Shown here piece after piece: positions 18,355-29,955 of a DNA stretch of 64,000 nucleotides. The stretch is from Thalassotalea crassostreae (lineage in GTDB: Bacteria; Pseudomonadota; Gammaproteobacteria; Enterobacterales; Alteromonadaceae). The notes below the pieces were generated by a model that did not search any database, had not been told where the DNA came from, and saw only the letters and a list, made by a program, of their open reading frames with translations. Both the position numbers and the translations under genes were made by a program. The first letter of the stretch is position 1. Every line of letters starts with the position of its first letter. The stretch is from assembly GCF_001831495.1 (NCBI RefSeq), contig NZ_CP017689.1, forward strand, positions 868,001-932,000, given 5' to 3'.

Positions 18355-19302
18355 ATGCCGATTAAAATACCTGATCAATTACCTGCACTTGCAGTTCTCG
18401 CTAATGAGAATATCTTTGTAATGTCCGAAAATAGAGCGATTAATCAGGATATTCGCCCTATGCAAGTAGCGATATTGAACTTGATGCCAAACAAGATTGA
18501 AACGGAAATTCAAATTCTTAGAATGTTAAGCAATTCGCCATTACAAATTAATATAGAATTTGTGCGATTACATCTAAATGAGTCGAAAAATACTCCTAAA
18601 GCTCATCTTGATAATTTCTATCGTCATTTTGATGATATAAAGGATAAGCACTACGATGGATTGATTGTAACCGGTGCGCCGTTAGGAAAAATGGATTTTG
18701 AAGAAGTTACTTATTGGCCTAAGATTCAACAAGTATTTGATTGGGCTCAAAATAACGTTACATCTACCATGTATTCATGCTGGGCAGCTCATGCAGCGCT
18801 ATTTCATTTTTATGGTTTACACCGCAAATTGAGAACAGAGAAGTTATCAGGTGTCTATCGACATCAAACACTTGATCCTATGGAGTCATTAACTCGAGGC
18901 TTCGATGAAGAGTTTTTAGTGCCTCATTCACGCTTTGGTGATATAAGTGAAGCAGAATATCGCACCATTGACGAGTTGAATGTACTTGGTGTAGCTGACA
19001 TTGCTGGTGTTTATTTAACGGCAAGTAAAGACAAAAAGCAGGTGTTTGTTACTGGCCATCCTGAATATGATTCATTTACCTTAAGTGATGAATATCAACG
19101 GGACCTAACAACTAGTGATGACGTTAGCTTACCGATAAATTATTTTCCCAAGGACGACCCATCGGCAAAAGCACTAAACAGCTGGCGCAGCCATGGCTGT
19201 TTATTATTTAGCAATTGGTTAAATTATTACGTCTATCAAATTACCCCTTATCATCTTGAAGGCAGTGACGATAACCGTACACTGTTAGGAAAAAGAAAGT
19301 GA
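18355..19302 (+). CDS. metA: Homoserine O-succinyltransferase MetA
   Basis: A 315-aa enzyme for the first committed step of methionine synthesis. The acyl-enzyme cysteine is in [20 protein letters not shown] and GHPEYD carry further conserved residues. GAPLG has glycine where acetyl-CoA-specific members have glutamate, so succinyl-CoA use is expected. It has no clear Shine-Dalgarno sequence. The stop overlaps the metH start (GTGA), forming a two-gene operon under MetJ control. Confidence 0.95.
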   Translation: MPIKIPDQLPALAVLANENIFVMSENRAINQDIRPMQVAILNLMPNKIETEIQILRMLSNSPLQINIEFVRLHLNESKNTPKAHLDNFYRHFDDIKDKHYDGLIVTGAPLGKMDFEEVTYWPKIQQVFDWAQNNVTSTMYSCWAAHAALFHFYGLHRKLRTEKLSGVYRHQTLDPMESLTRGFDEEFLVPHSRFGDISEAEYRTIDELNVLGVADIAGVYLTASKDKKQVFVTGHPEYDSFTLSDEYQRDLTTSDDVSLPINYFPKDDPSAKALNSWRSHGCLLFSNWLNYYVYQITPYHLEGSDDNRTLLGKRK

Positions 19303-22300
19303 AATCATCAGTAGAACAATTAGAAAAAACTCGTTTATTGGAGCAGCAATTAAGCCAACGCATCTTAGTATTAGATGGCGCAATGGGCACCATGATCCAA
19401 GAACATAAGTTTGAAGAAGAAGATTATCGAGGGCAGCGCTTTGTCGATTGGCATTGTGACGTCAAAGGAAATAATGACCTTCTAGTTTTGTCTCAACCTG
19501 AGATTATCAAGGATATTCATCGCCAATACCTAGTTGCTGGCTCGGATATCATCGAAACTAATACCTTTAATGCGACAACGATTGCCATGGCTGACTATGA
19601 CATGGAATCATTAAGTCGGGAAATCAACTTAGTTGCCGCTCAAATTGCGCGTCAAGTTGCCGATGAAATAACGGCGAAAACGCCGGATAAACCAAGATTT
19701 GTCGCAGGTGTTTTAGGCCCAACAAACCGTACTTGTTCAATATCTCCTGATGTCAATAACCCTGCATTTCGTAATGTTAGTTTTGATGAATTAAAAGATG
19801 CTTATATCGAATCGATACAGGCGTTAATTGAAGGCGGTTCTGACATCATTATGATCGAAACCATTTTTGATACGCTAAATGCCAAGGCTGCGGTATTTGC
19901 TATTGAAACTGTGTTTGCAGACATTGGTTATCGTTTACCTATTATGATTTCTGGCACCATTACCGATGCGTCAGGTCGTACACTATCAGGGCAAACCTGT
20001 GAAGCATTTTACAACTCAATGCGCCATGCCGAACCTATTAGTATTGGCTTAAACTGTGCACTTGGTCCAAAAGAGTTGCGCCAATATGTTGAAGAGCTCA
20101 GCCAAATTTCAGACTTCCCAGTATCAGCTCATCCAAATGCGGGTTTACCGAATGCTTTTGGTGAATATGATTTAGATGCGGCTGAAATGACCGAGCACAT
20201 CGTTGAGTGGGCACAGTCAGGATTTTTAAATGTGGTTGGCGGATGTTGTGGTACAACGCCTGAGCACATTAAAACAATCAGTGATGCCATTGCTAACGTG
20301 AAACCCCGCATTGTTGAAGCTAAAAAGATCGCTTGTCGTTTATCTGGCTTAGAAGCATTAAACCTTGATGAAAACAGCTTATTTGTTAACGTTGGTGAGC
20401 GAACCAACGTTACCGGCTCAGCAATATTTAAGCGTCTGATCACTGAAGAAAAATATGATGAAGCGATCGCAGTAGCATTACAGCAAGTGGAAAATGGTGC
20501 GCAGATCATCGATATCAACATGGATGAAGGTATGCTTGATTCTGAAGCTGCCATGGTCAAGTTGCTAAACCTGATTGCCGGTGAGCCTGATATTGCTCGG
20601 GTACCAATTATGATCGACTCTTCTAAGTGGGAGATCTTAGAAGCAGGCCTGAAATGTATTCAAGGTAAGGGCATCGTCAACTCGATTAGTTTAAAAGAAG
20701 GCGAAGAAAGCTTTAGAAAGCAAGCTGAACTGATTAGGCGTTATGGCGCCGCAGTAATCGTTATGGCGTTTGACGAAGTAGGACAGGCAGATACCGAAGC
20801 TCGAAAAGTTGAAATTTGTAGCCGTGCGTATCACATGTTAGTCGATGAAATAGGCTTTCCTCCACAAGATATTATTTTTGACCCAAATATTTTCGCCGTG
20901 GCAACTGGTATTGAAGAGCATAACAATTATGCGGTTGACTTCATTCGAGCAACGAAGGCAATTAAAGACACCTTACCCCATGCAATGGTCTCTGGTGGAG
21001 TATCAAATGTATCGTTTTCATTTCGAGGAAACAACGTTGTTCGTGAAGCCATTCATGCGGTGTTTTTATATCATGCGATTAACAATGGCATGGATATGGG
21101 GATTGTTAATGCGGGCCAGTTGGCAATTTACGCTGACATTCCAAAGGACTTATTGAAAGCAGTTGAAGATGTTATTCAAAATACCGATGAAGAAGCGACA
21201 GAGCGATTATTAGATCTTGCTAGTCGATATCATGGTACTGGTGCTGCTAAAGCCAGCACCGTTGATTTATCGTGGCGTGAATTGCCGGTAATTAAACGAT
21301 TAGAGCATGCTTTAGTTAAAGGCATTAATGAGTTTATTGTTGAAGATACCGAACAGGCAAGATTAGAAGCAGACCGTCCGTTAGATGTTATTGAAGGGCC
21401 GTTGATGGACGGCATGAATGTCGTTGGTGATTTGTTTGGTGAAGGTAAAATGTTTTTACCGCAAGTGGTTAAATCTGCCCGCGTAATGAAGCAAGCGGTT
21501 GCCCACTTACAACCGTTTATTGAAGCTGAGAAAACCGAAGCAAGTAGCAACGGTAAGGTAGTTTTAGCGACGGTAAAAGGTGATGTTCACGATATCGGTA
21601 AAAACATTGTTGGCGTAGTTCTCCAATGTAATAACTATGACGTTGTTGATTTAGGCGTCATGGTTCCTTGTGAAAAGATTTTACAAGTCGCTAGAGAAGA
21701 GAAAGCAGATATTATCGGCTTATCAGGACTGATCACGCCATCGTTAGATGAAATGGTGCATGTTGCCAAAGAAATGCAGCGTCAAGATTTTGACTTGCCA
21801 TTACTTATTGGCGGTGCGACAACATCGAAAGCCCATACTGCGGTTAAGATTGAACAAAACTACGACCATCCGGTGATCTACGTACCTAATGCATCTCGCT
21901 CTGTGTCAGTAGTAAGCGCGTTATTAAATCCAAAGTTAAAAGGTGAATTAGTAGCTAGAGCTGAAAAAGAATATGAAACCGTTCGTCAACGTCATCAAAA
22001 CAAAGGGCCACGCACCCAGCTTTCTACATTTGCAGAAGCTAAAGCAAACAAATTCCCGTTAAGTTTTGAAGACTACACACCGAAAAAACCAAATAAACTC
22101 GGCGTTACGGTATTAGAAAATCTCGATTTAAACGTGGTTCGCAACTATATCGATTGGACGCCATTTTTCTTGACCTGGCAGCTTTCAGGCAAGTATCCGA
22201 AAATACTAGAACATGAATTAATTGGCGGTGAAGCAACCAAGTTGTTTAATGACGCCAATGCAATGTTAGATAAAGTGATCGATGAAAACAGTTTGCAAGC

Positions 22301-22991
22301 AAGAGCAGTGTTTGGACTGTTTCCTGCGCACAGTATCGATGAAGATATTGAAGTGTTTGCCGATGAAGGTAAAACTCAAAAGCTACAAACCTTGTGCGGT
22401 TTGCGTCAACAAACTAAGAAAAAAGCTGGCCAATATAATCGTTGTTTAAGTGATTATGTTGCTAGCAAAGATGACAATATAGAAGATTATGTTGGTGCCT
22501 TTGCAGTATCTGCTGGCTTTGGTGCCGATGAATTAGTTCGTCAGTTTGACGAGCAACACGATACCTATAACTCGATTTTATTGAAGGCCGTTGCAGATCG
22601 ATTAGCGGAAGCTAGTGCCGAATATCTGCATGAATGTATCCGCAAAGATTATTGGGGCTATGCTGCTGATGAGCAGTTTGATAATGAAGCGTTAATACGA
22701 GAAAGCTATCAAGGTATTCGTCCTGCCCCTGGTTACCCTGCCTGTCCTGAACACACCGAAAAAGGGACACTTTGGCGATTGCTCGATGTTAAAAACAACA
22801 TTGATATGGACTTAACTTCAAGCTTTGCGATGTGGCCGGGAGCTGCGGTAAGTGGCTGGTATTTCGCTCATCCTGATAGTAAGTATTTTGCGGTTGCTAA
22901 AATCGACAAAGAACAAGTCGAAAACTACGCAGAGCGCAAAGGCATGGGCATAACTGATGCGGAAAGATGGTTGTCACCGAATTTAGACTAG
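19299..22991 (+). CDS. metH: Cobalamin-dependent methionine synthase
   Basis: A 1230-aa four-module enzyme that methylates homocysteine from methyl-tetrahydrofolate through B12. The homocysteine module (1-~330) has its zinc cysteines in LNCALGP and [10 protein letters not shown]; the folate module (~355-620) follows. The B12 module carries [11 protein letters not shown] with the cobalt-ligating histidine, then [11 protein letters not shown]. The C-terminal SAM reactivation module includes [15 protein letters not shown]. The start is GTG at 19299, overlapping metA. Placement behind the MetJ-controlled metA differs from E. coli, where metH stands alone. Confidence 0.97.
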   Translation: MKSSVEQLEKTRLLEQQLSQRILVLDGAMGTMIQEHKFEEEDYRGQRFVDWHCDVKGNNDLLVLSQPEIIKDIHRQYLVAGSDIIETNTFNATTIAMADYDMESLSREINLVAAQIARQVADEITAKTPDKPRFVAGVLGPTNRTCSISPDVNNPAFRNVSFDELKDAYIESIQALIEGGSDIIMIETIFDTLNAKAAVFAIETVFADIGYRLPIMISGTITDASGRTLSGQTCEAFYNSMRHAEPISIGLNCALGPKELRQYVEELSQISDFPVSAHPNAGLPNAFGEYDLDAAEMTEHIVEWAQSGFLNVVGGCCGTTPEHIKTISDAIANVKPRIVEAKKIACRLSGLEALNLDENSLFVNVGERTNVTGSAIFKRLITEEKYDEAIAVALQQVENGAQIIDINMDEGMLDSEAAMVKLLNLIAGEPDIARVPIMIDSSKWEILEAGLKCIQGKGIVNSISLKEGEESFRKQAELIRRYGAAVIVMAFDEVGQADTEARKVEICSRAYHMLVDEIGFPPQDIIFDPNIFAVATGIEEHNNYAVDFIRATKAIKDTLPHAMVSGGVSNVSFSFRGNNVVREAIHAVFLYHAINNGMDMGIVNAGQLAIYADIPKDLLKAVEDVIQNTDEEATERLLDLASRYHGTGAAKASTVDLSWRELPVIKRLEHALVKGINEFIVEDTEQARLEADRPLDVIEGPLMDGMNVVGDLFGEGKMFLPQVVKSARVMKQAVAHLQPFIEAEKTEASSNGKVVLATVKGDVHDIGKNIVGVVLQCNNYDVVDLGVMVPCEKILQVAREEKADIIGLSGLITPSLDEMVHVAKEMQRQDFDLPLLIGGATTSKAHTAVKIEQNYDHPVIYVPNASRSVSVVSALLNPKLKGELVARAEKEYETVRQRHQNKGPRTQLSTFAEAKANKFPLSFEDYTPKKPNKLGVTVLENLDLNVVRNYIDWTPFFLTWQLSGKYPKILEHELIGGEATKLFNDANAMLDKVIDENSLQARAVFGLFPAHSIDEDIEVFADEGKTQKLQTLCGLRQQTKKKAGQYNRCLSDYVASKDDNIEDYVGAFAVSAGFGADELVRQFDEQHDTYNSILLKAVADRLAEASAEYLHECIRKDYWGYAADEQFDNEALIRESYQGIRPAPGYPACPEHTEKGTLWRLLDVKNNIDMDLTSSFAMWPGAAVSGWYFAHPDSKYFAVAKIDKEQVENYAERKGMGITDAERWLSPNLD

Positions 22992-23097
22992 GACAACTAG
23001 TTTAAGTACTAATGTAAGTGCCTGTGTAAGTACTAGTGTTTGTGTTAGCTAAGTGTAACTTAATCTAACTTAGCCTAAATATAAAAAAAGAGGCAAT

Positions 23098-23127
23098 AAA
23101 AAAGGACGATATTTCATCGTCCTTTTT
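23098..23127 (+). terminator. Terminator between metH and the convergent protease gene
   Basis: AAAAAAGGACGAT pairs with ATCGTCCTTTTTT around ATTTC. A-rich and T-rich flanks suit both directions. Confidence 0.9.
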
Positions 23128-23145
23128 TGTTTTTAAAGTGTGTGT

Positions 23146-26100
23146 TTATTTGATCTTTTTTACGTCAGCAGCAGGTCCAGACTTAACCATAGGCTTGGCT
23201 TCAAACTTTTTAATCGGTTGTTCTGCTAACTTATCGGTTAAGTATTTAATTCCAGCTTCAAGCTGAGCATCAGTGCCACTAAATGTTGCAAAAGGTAGGT
23301 TATCTACTTCAATATCCGGTGATACACCATGGCCTTCTACAACCCAGTTACCATTGACATCATAGACAGGGAATTCAGCAACGCGTGCCATACCTCTATC
23401 GGTCAAACCATTACGGCCGCTTAACCAAACACCTGCACCGGTAGTTTGCTTACCAATAAGTGGTGCTAGTCCTAATGACTTAATCGCCGCCGAAAATGTC
23501 TCGCCATCTGAATAGGTTAGTTGGTCGGTTAATACCACTAAATGCCCTTTAAATGTTTGCTGCATATTTCCTGCTGGCGTTGAGTCTCGCTCTTGCCAGT
23601 ACATCCATACTTGGCGTAATAATTTTTCTATTAGCCAGCTATCTATGTTACCTCCACGATTTCGACGAACATCAATAATTAAACCGTCTTTATTAATGTT
23701 GGCGTAAAACTCTCTGGCAAAACTGTTTACATCGTTAGCAGTCATTGCGTACATGTGCAGATAACCTAAGTTTTTATCAGTTGCAGCAACTTTGGTTTGA
23801 TTTTGATTAATCCAATCATGATATCTAAAGGTTGAATCTTGTCGACTAGTTGCAGGTACAACCACTTGTTTGAATGACGTTTTACCACGCTCAAGTGTCA
23901 GTAGAATTTGTTTGCCAGCTTGATTTCGTAATGACTTTTGTATATCGACAATCGAGTTTACTTTTTTGCCATTAATGTGAGTAATTACATCACCTTCGTT
24001 AACATTTATGCCAGCTTTCGCTAAAGGGCTAGCCAGGCTCGGTAAGTCGCTATCAGCCTGATATATATTGACAATTTGAACACCATTTTTAACTTGTTGG
24101 TATTGTGCGCCTAAACTACTTGCTCGAGGCGTAGTCGCATCAATTGGAACATCGCCGCCTCTAACTTGTGAGTGTAATGAGTTAAGCTCGCCCATCATTT
24201 GCGCAAAGATATCGTTTAGTTCGCTTCGAGCGGTAATGCGATCAACCAGTGGTTGGTACTTTTCTTTGGTTGCTGCCCAATCTAAGCCACGCATATTTTG
24301 ATCATATAAAAATTCACGGTGCATTAACCAAGCATCTTGAAACATCTGTTGCCACTCATCAACTGGGTTAAACGCCATTTGCCAATGATTGGCATTGATT
24401 TGAGATTTTTTCAGATCTTTAGGAGCAGATTCTCCTGCTTTAACAATATAAAGGTTGGTTGCTGTTGCGCCTTTTTTAGCTAATAAAAGATTCTTACCAT
24501 TGCTTGCTAACTCATAACCAAGTACACCGCTGGCGAAATCTTTTGCTTTTGGTTCAATATTATCAAATTTAAGAAACTTAAGGTTTTTATTGCGACCATT
24601 GCTATCGATGAAATACAGCCCTGATTTGTTGGCACTTAAGTTAGAATAATTGCCGTTAGTTACTGGCACTTGGTATAACTCGTCGGTAATTGTCTCCCAC
24701 AACGGCTTGTTTATAGAGGCACTTTTTGAGTTATCTTTTGTGTCGCTATTTGCAGCCGATTTATCGGTTTTACTGTTAGCTGAGTCTTGATCGAGTTCAG
24801 TCGGTTTTGCAAATGCAAATTTAGCGTTTTCGGTTAATGGGTATGCGAATATTTGCGTACGTTTATCAAATGCAGGCCCCATATTTCTATCACCCCATGG
24901 TGATGTTGGGTTCGATTTAAAATGCCTTGCAGATAAGAAATATAACCAATTACCATCAGTTGAGAAGGCAGGGCTAGTAGATTCGTATTTATCGCTGGTT
25001 AACTGTAATTTTTTCTCGGTTGCCAGTGAATACAAACGAATACTGGTACGATCATAGCCTGTTTGCGAGCCAGCAAACGCAATAAGCTTACTGTCTGCAG
25101 ACCAAACTACATGATCAAAAGCAGAGGATCCAGAGTCAGAATAACCTATAATTTTATTGTCGCCAGTACTTAGGTTTAATAACCACAAATAACCGTCACG
25201 ATCGTCATGGGCGATATATTTTCCATCAGGAGATAGATATAAATTCCATCTGAACGATACACCATCTTTAGTGAGTTGCTTGCTATTTTTGCTGCCATCG
25301 GTGGCATAGCGCCAAATTTCATTTTCACCGGTCACATCATTAATGGCATATACCCACTTACCATCGTTACTTAAAATTGCGCTACGTGTGCGGCTCTTTG
25401 CTGGTGTGTCGATTTCCACCAAACGCGTATTGTGTAATCCCGCTACAGCAAGTTTTCCGCGAGCCGTAATGACTGCTTTTTCAGTATTACCTGCAATATC
25501 AGCGCCTTTAAAATATTTTAAAGGATTGTTTTCCCATCGTTCTTGTCGCTCAGGGAAGTCAGACGTTAAGGCAATTTCAATGACTTCATCTTGATTGGTT
25601 TTAACGTCCAATTGATGGATATCGGCGCCAAGCTGATAGACAATTTTGTCGTTGTGAATCGAAGCCAAACGAATTTCCCAATCGGCATGCTTTGTCACTT
25701 GTTTAATATTGCTGCCATCAAAGTTCATTGACCAAATGTTGTCACTGCCACTCGCGTCAGAAATAAAGTATAAAGCGTCTTTGTGGGCCATAGGTTCACG
25801 CACTGAACCAATATGGTTTTTGCTTAGCGGTGTCGCTTCTTGATCGCTACCTAATTCATAGCGCCATAATTGTCCTTTGGCACCACCACGATATACTTTT
25901 GAATTATCACCGGTTGTTTGTAAACCAAAACGAACGAAATACAAATACTTACCACTGCTATCAACACTACCTTCAATAGCGTCACTTAAAGGAATTTGAT
26001 TAACATTTAAGTTGTCGGTATTAACGGTTTTTAAAGTCCAGTAATTTGCCGGACCAAGGTTGGCATCAGTGGCATAAATAACGGTATTATCATTACTCCA

Positions 26101-26442
26101 ACCTTGCACTCTTACACGGGCATTTTCGTAAGTTAGTCGAACAGGTTCGCCGCCGCCAATTGGCATAAGATAAGCTTCAAAATTACCTTCGTAATTGGCA
26201 CTGTATGCGATAAATTTTCCGTCTGGCGAAATACTTGCCATTAGTTCTTCACTCGCATGAGTGGTTAGTCGTTTGGCATTACCTATGGTTGTGTAGGTAT
26301 GCCAAAGATCGCCTTCTGCGGTAAATACTAAAGAGTTTTCATGCAATGTTGGCGAACTAAAGTAACCCAGTTTTTGCTCTGCGTTAGCGTTAAAAGCCGA
26401 TAGCGCAAAAAATGCTAAAGAGATTGATTTTTTTAAATTCAT
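23146..26442 (-). CDS. Tricorn-like S41 peptidase with beta-propeller and PDZ domains
   Basis: A 1098-aa exported protein. The signal peptide is about residues 1-21 (ANA-E). Beta-propeller repeats of PD40/WD40-like type (SPDGKFIAYSANYEGNFEAY and similar) fill roughly 30-560. A low-complexity Asp/Ser/Lys spacer lies near 560-590. A PDZ domain follows the mixed core domain, and the S41 catalytic part has SLHSQ (candidate His) and YSDGE with the nucleophilic Ser, plus VEGHGVSPDIEV near the end. Tricorn enzymes degrade oligopeptides released by other proteases; here it is probably periplasmic. It is convergent with metH and divergent from recX. Confidence 0.88.
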   Translation of the reverse strand: MNLKKSISLAFFALSAFNANAEQKLGYFSSPTLHENSLVFTAEGDLWHTYTTIGNAKRLTTHASEELMASISPDGKFIAYSANYEGNFEAYLMPIGGGEPVRLTYENARVRVQGWSNDNTVIYATDANLGPANYWTLKTVNTDNLNVNQIPLSDAIEGSVDSSGKYLYFVRFGLQTTGDNSKVYRGGAKGQLWRYELGSDQEATPLSKNHIGSVREPMAHKDALYFISDASGSDNIWSMNFDGSNIKQVTKHADWEIRLASIHNDKIVYQLGADIHQLDVKTNQDEVIEIALTSDFPERQERWENNPLKYFKGADIAGNTEKAVITARGKLAVAGLHNTRLVEIDTPAKSRTRSAILSNDGKWVYAINDVTGENEIWRYATDGSKNSKQLTKDGVSFRWNLYLSPDGKYIAHDDRDGYLWLLNLSTGDNKIIGYSDSGSSAFDHVVWSADSKLIAFAGSQTGYDRTSIRLYSLATEKKLQLTSDKYESTSPAFSTDGNWLYFLSARHFKSNPTSPWGDRNMGPAFDKRTQIFAYPLTENAKFAFAKPTELDQDSANSKTDKSAANSDTKDNSKSASINKPLWETITDELYQVPVTNGNYSNLSANKSGLYFIDSNGRNKNLKFLKFDNIEPKAKDFASGVLGYELASNGKNLLLAKKGATATNLYIVKAGESAPKDLKKSQINANHWQMAFNPVDEWQQMFQDAWLMHREFLYDQNMRGLDWAATKEKYQPLVDRITARSELNDIFAQMMGELNSLHSQVRGGDVPIDATTPRASSLGAQYQQVKNGVQIVNIYQADSDLPSLASPLAKAGINVNEGDVITHINGKKVNSIVDIQKSLRNQAGKQILLTLERGKTSFKQVVVPATSRQDSTFRYHDWINQNQTKVAATDKNLGYLHMYAMTANDVNSFAREFYANINKDGLIIDVRRNRGGNIDSWLIEKLLRQVWMYWQERDSTPAGNMQQTFKGHLVVLTDQLTYSDGETFSAAIKSLGLAPLIGKQTTGAGVWLSGRNGLTDRGMARVAEFPVYDVNGNWVVEGHGVSPDIEVDNLPFATFSGTDAQLEAGIKYLTDKLAEQPIKKFEAKPMVKSGPAADVKKIK

Positions 26443-26765
26443 AACTGCCCTTAATTTGGGGATAAATTGTATTATTTGATTATTAGATACCGTTTCTTAG
26501 TATCATTATCTATTCGTTCTATAGCAGTGCCTTAGGCATTAATTTGCTTTTAATTTTGGCACATTAATCGGAGATTTTTACTGGAACGAAATTTATTTGC
26601 AGATTTTATAACAGATCTTAGAACTGATTTGTGAGAAAAGATGTGAAAACTTTCAATTTATATTTAGAGTCAACACATTTATTGGTAAACAGTGCACTAG
26701 AAAACTGTATTTTTAGTTAGCATTGGTTAGAATATGATGCTTAACGCAAATTAAGAATTATTCTA
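26443..26765. other. Divergent intergenic region before recX
   Basis: 323 AT-rich bases between the protease gene and recX must hold both promoters. I find no convincing -35/-10 pair, SOS box or RNA gene. Confidence 0.4.
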
Positions 26766-27245
26766 ATGACTGAAAATAACATCGCTAATAATGAGAATAA
26801 TCCTGTGATTAACAAAGACGTGAAAAAAGCGGCTTACTCATTGCTTGCTCGTCGCGAGCACGCGCGACAGGAATTGATGCAAAAATTATCACAGCGTGAC
26901 TTTGTTAAAGAAGATATTGAAGTGGTATTGGATGCTTTAGCAGAGCAAGATTTACAAAGCGATTTAAGGTATGGCGAAGCAGTGCTGCGCCAACGTGTAC
27001 AAAAAGGCTATGGATGGACGTATATTTGCGCACAACTAAAGCAAAAAGGATTAACTAGTGATATCATAAACGCCGTTTATGATAGTCAAGCCATTGATTG
27101 GTTTGAAATGGCAGAGATTGCCTATGTAAAACGTTTTGCCCAAACCGAAATTGTTGATCAAAAAGATAAAGCAAAACGCATAAGATTTTTACAATATCGC
27201 GGCTTTGATTTTGAACAAATCAGCGCGGCATTGGACTTGAATTAA
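26766..27245 (+). CDS. recX: Regulatory protein RecX
   Basis: A 159-aa helical-repeat protein that inhibits RecA filament growth. The pattern AAYSLLARREHARQELMQKL, then VLDALAEQDLQSDLRYGEA and RGFDFEQISAAL, is characteristic of three-helix RecX repeats. It lies 8.8 kb from recA, separated by metA, metH and the Tricorn-like gene, yet directly before alaS as in E. coli. Coupling to recA transcription is therefore lost, and the upstream region shows no LexA box. Confidence 0.92.
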   Translation: MTENNIANNENNPVINKDVKKAAYSLLARREHARQELMQKLSQRDFVKEDIEVVLDALAEQDLQSDLRYGEAVLRQRVQKGYGWTYICAQLKQKGLTSDIINAVYDSQAIDWFEMAEIAYVKRFAQTEIVDQKDKAKRIRFLQYRGFDFEQISAALDLN

Positions 27246-27307
27246 CGCCTTTGAGCACCCATTAATTCAAATAACCGAATAAATTATATTTAAATACAAA
27301 TTGTTGG

Positions 27308-29941
27308 ATGATGACCATGATTAAATCGAGTGCCGAAATTAGACAGGCATTTTTAAATTACTTCGCTGAGCAACAACATCAAATAGTTGCTAGTAGTTCA
27401 CTTGTACCAGGTAATGACGCGACGTTACTTTTTACCAATGCTGGTATGGTGCCATTTAAGGATGTTTTCTTAGGGGCAGAAAAGCGCAGTTATACTCGAG
27501 CTACATCATCACAACGTTGTGTTCGTGCTGGTGGTAAACACAACGATTTAGAAAACGTTGGTTATACCGCTCGTCACCATACATTTTTTGAAATGCTAGG
27601 TAACTTTAGTTTTGGCGATTACTTTAAAGAAGAAGCAATTACCTTTGGTTGGACGTTCTTAACTGAAATATTAAATCTACCTAAAGAAAAACTATTGGTT
27701 ACTGTTTATGAAAGCGACGATGAAGCTTTTGAACTTTGGAATAAAAAAATAGGCGTACCAGCTGAAAAGATTATTCGCATTGGTGACAAGTCAGCAGACA
27801 AAAAATATGAGTCAGATAACTTTTGGTCAATGGGTGATACAGGTCCATGTGGTCCATGTACTGAAATTTTCTACGATCACGGTGAGCATATTTGGGGTGG
27901 TCCTCCAGGTTCTCCTGAAGAAGATGGCGACCGTTTCATCGAGATTTGGAATTTAGTATTTATGCAATTTAACCGCCAAGCGAGCGGTGAAATGTTACCT
28001 TTACCTAAGCCGTCTGTAGATACAGGTATGGGCTTAGAGCGTATCGCAGCAATCATGCAGGGCGTACACTCCAACTACGAAATAGATATTTTCCAAGGCT
28101 TAATCAAAGCCGCTGCAAAATTATTGTCATGTGACGATATTGAGCATAAATCACTGCGCGTTATTGCGGATCACGTTCGTTCATGTTCGTTCTTAGTAGC
28201 CGACGGCGTTATGCCATCAAATGAAGGGCGCGGTTATGTATTGCGCCGTATTATTCGTCGTGCAGTTCGTCATGGTCATAAGCTTGAAGCATCTTCGCAT
28301 TTCTTCCATCAATTAGTCGCCGCACTTGTTGAACAGATGGGTGAAGCTTACCCTGAGCTAGTTAAACAACAAGCAGTGATTGAAAAAATCATTCGTATCG
28401 AAGAAGAGCAATTTGGTCGTACATTAGATCGTGGCATGAATTTACTATCGGATGTGATTGCTAATCTAGAAGGTAAAGTAATCCCAGGTAAAGATGTATT
28501 TAAACTATACGATACCTATGGTTTCCCTGCCGATTTAACCGCAGATATTGCCCGCGAAAAAGAACTAAGCATCGACACCGACGGTTTTGACGCTGAAATG
28601 AAGGCGCAGCGAGAACGCGCTCAAAAGGCCAGTAACTTTGGTTCAGATTACAACGAACAATTGAAATCTGAAGCAACAACGGCATTTAAAGGTTATGACA
28701 ACCACAGCTTTAGCTCGACCATAGTTGAATTATTCAATGGCGAAGGCAGTGTCTCGACACTTAATGCTGGCGAGAAAGGCGTAATTGTACTGGATAAAAC
28801 ACCTTTCTATGCAGAATCTGGTGGTCAAGTTGGTGATACCGGTACTATAACGACCAACTCTGGTGAATTTGAAGTAACCGATACAGTTAAACTTGGTAAT
28901 GCATTTGCACATCACGGCATCGCTAAGTCAGCAATACAGCTTAACGCCCGTGCTAATTCTGAAATTGATAGCGAGCGTCGCCAAGCGATTGTTAAAAACC
29001 ATACAGCAACTCACTTGTTACATGCTGCATTGCGTCAAGTATTAGGTGAGCACGTAACACAAAAAGGCTCTCTTTGTGATGCTGATAAACTTCGTTTTGA
29101 CTTCTCTCACTTTGAAGGTGTTACGGCGGCTGAATTACGCACAGTAGAAAAATTAGTAAACGATAAGATCCGTAATAATTATCAACGCGAAACCGCTTTG
29201 ATGAATATTGATGAAGCGAAAGCAAAAGGCGCGATGGCGCTATTTGGTGAGAAATACGATGATGAAGTTCGTGTTGTTACCTTAGGTGAGTTTTCAACTG
29301 AACTTTGTGGTGGTGTTCACGTTGAACGCACCGGAGATATTGGCTTGTTAAAAATCACTTCTGAAGGTGGTATTGCAGCCGGCGTTCGTCGTATTGAAGC
29401 TGTCACTGCTGATGCAGCACTTGATTACATTGATAGTCAAGCTGACAAGTTATCTAAGATTTCTCATCTTGTTAAATCTGACGCTGCTAATACCTTAACG
29501 AAAGTTGAACAAATGATTTCTCGTTCAAAAGAACTAGAGAAAGAAATTAGCGCATTAAAGCAAAAGTTAGCTGCTCAAGCAGGTTCTGACCTGATTAATC
29601 AAGCAATTGAAATTAATGGTGTGAAAGCCTTGATTGCCGATGTTGAAGGAAGCGATCCAAAAGCCTTAAGAGATATGCTTGATGATCTTAAAAATAAGCT
29701 TGGCTCTGGTATTGTGATGCTTGCTTTAGCTAATGGTGCTAAGGTGAACCTTATTGCTGGTGTTACCAAAGATTTGACCGGTAAAGTTAAGGCTGGCGAT
29801 TTAGTGAAAATGGTTGCTGAGCAAGTAGGCGGTAAAGGCGGCGGCCGTCCTGATATGGCTCAAGCTGGTGGTACTCAACCGGAAAATATAGGCACAGCAT
29901 TAGCAAGCGTCGAATCTTGGTTAAGTGAAAAGCTAGCGTAG
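27308..29941 (+). CDS. alaS: Alanyl-tRNA synthetase
   Basis: An 877-aa class II synthetase. The catalytic core starts [13 protein letters not shown]; motif 2 is in [37 protein letters not shown]. The editing domain has [11 protein letters not shown] and the CGGVHV zinc site. The C-terminal C-Ala domain contains [16 protein letters not shown]. ATGs at 27308, 27311 and 27317 compete; the third leaves MIKSSAEIR, closest to the usual start. Confidence 0.97.
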   Translation: MMTMIKSSAEIRQAFLNYFAEQQHQIVASSSLVPGNDATLLFTNAGMVPFKDVFLGAEKRSYTRATSSQRCVRAGGKHNDLENVGYTARHHTFFEMLGNFSFGDYFKEEAITFGWTFLTEILNLPKEKLLVTVYESDDEAFELWNKKIGVPAEKIIRIGDKSADKKYESDNFWSMGDTGPCGPCTEIFYDHGEHIWGGPPGSPEEDGDRFIEIWNLVFMQFNRQASGEMLPLPKPSVDTGMGLERIAAIMQGVHSNYEIDIFQGLIKAAAKLLSCDDIEHKSLRVIADHVRSCSFLVADGVMPSNEGRGYVLRRIIRRAVRHGHKLEASSHFFHQLVAALVEQMGEAYPELVKQQAVIEKIIRIEEEQFGRTLDRGMNLLSDVIANLEGKVIPGKDVFKLYDTYGFPADLTADIAREKELSIDTDGFDAEMKAQRERAQKASNFGSDYNEQLKSEATTAFKGYDNHSFSSTIVELFNGEGSVSTLNAGEKGVIVLDKTPFYAESGGQVGDTGTITTNSGEFEVTDTVKLGNAFAHHGIAKSAIQLNARANSEIDSERRQAIVKNHTATHLLHAALRQVLGEHVTQKGSLCDADKLRFDFSHFEGVTAAELRTVEKLVNDKIRNNYQRETALMNIDEAKAKGAMALFGEKYDDEVRVVTLGEFSTELCGGVHVERTGDIGLLKITSEGGIAAGVRRIEAVTADAALDYIDSQADKLSKISHLVKSDAANTLTKVEQMISRSKELEKEISALKQKLAAQAGSDLINQAIEINGVKALIADVEGSDPKALRDMLDDLKNKLGSGIVMLALANGAKVNLIAGVTKDLTGKVKAGDLVKMVAEQVGGKGGGRPDMAQAGGTQPENIGTALASVESWLSEKLA

Positions 29942-29955
29942 GTCATTATTAGTTA

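Noticed and set aside
22990..23090. GTAAGT/CTAAGT-rich degenerate repeats after metH
   Set aside because: Short, imperfect and without a stable fold; the real terminator lies just downstream at 23098-23127.
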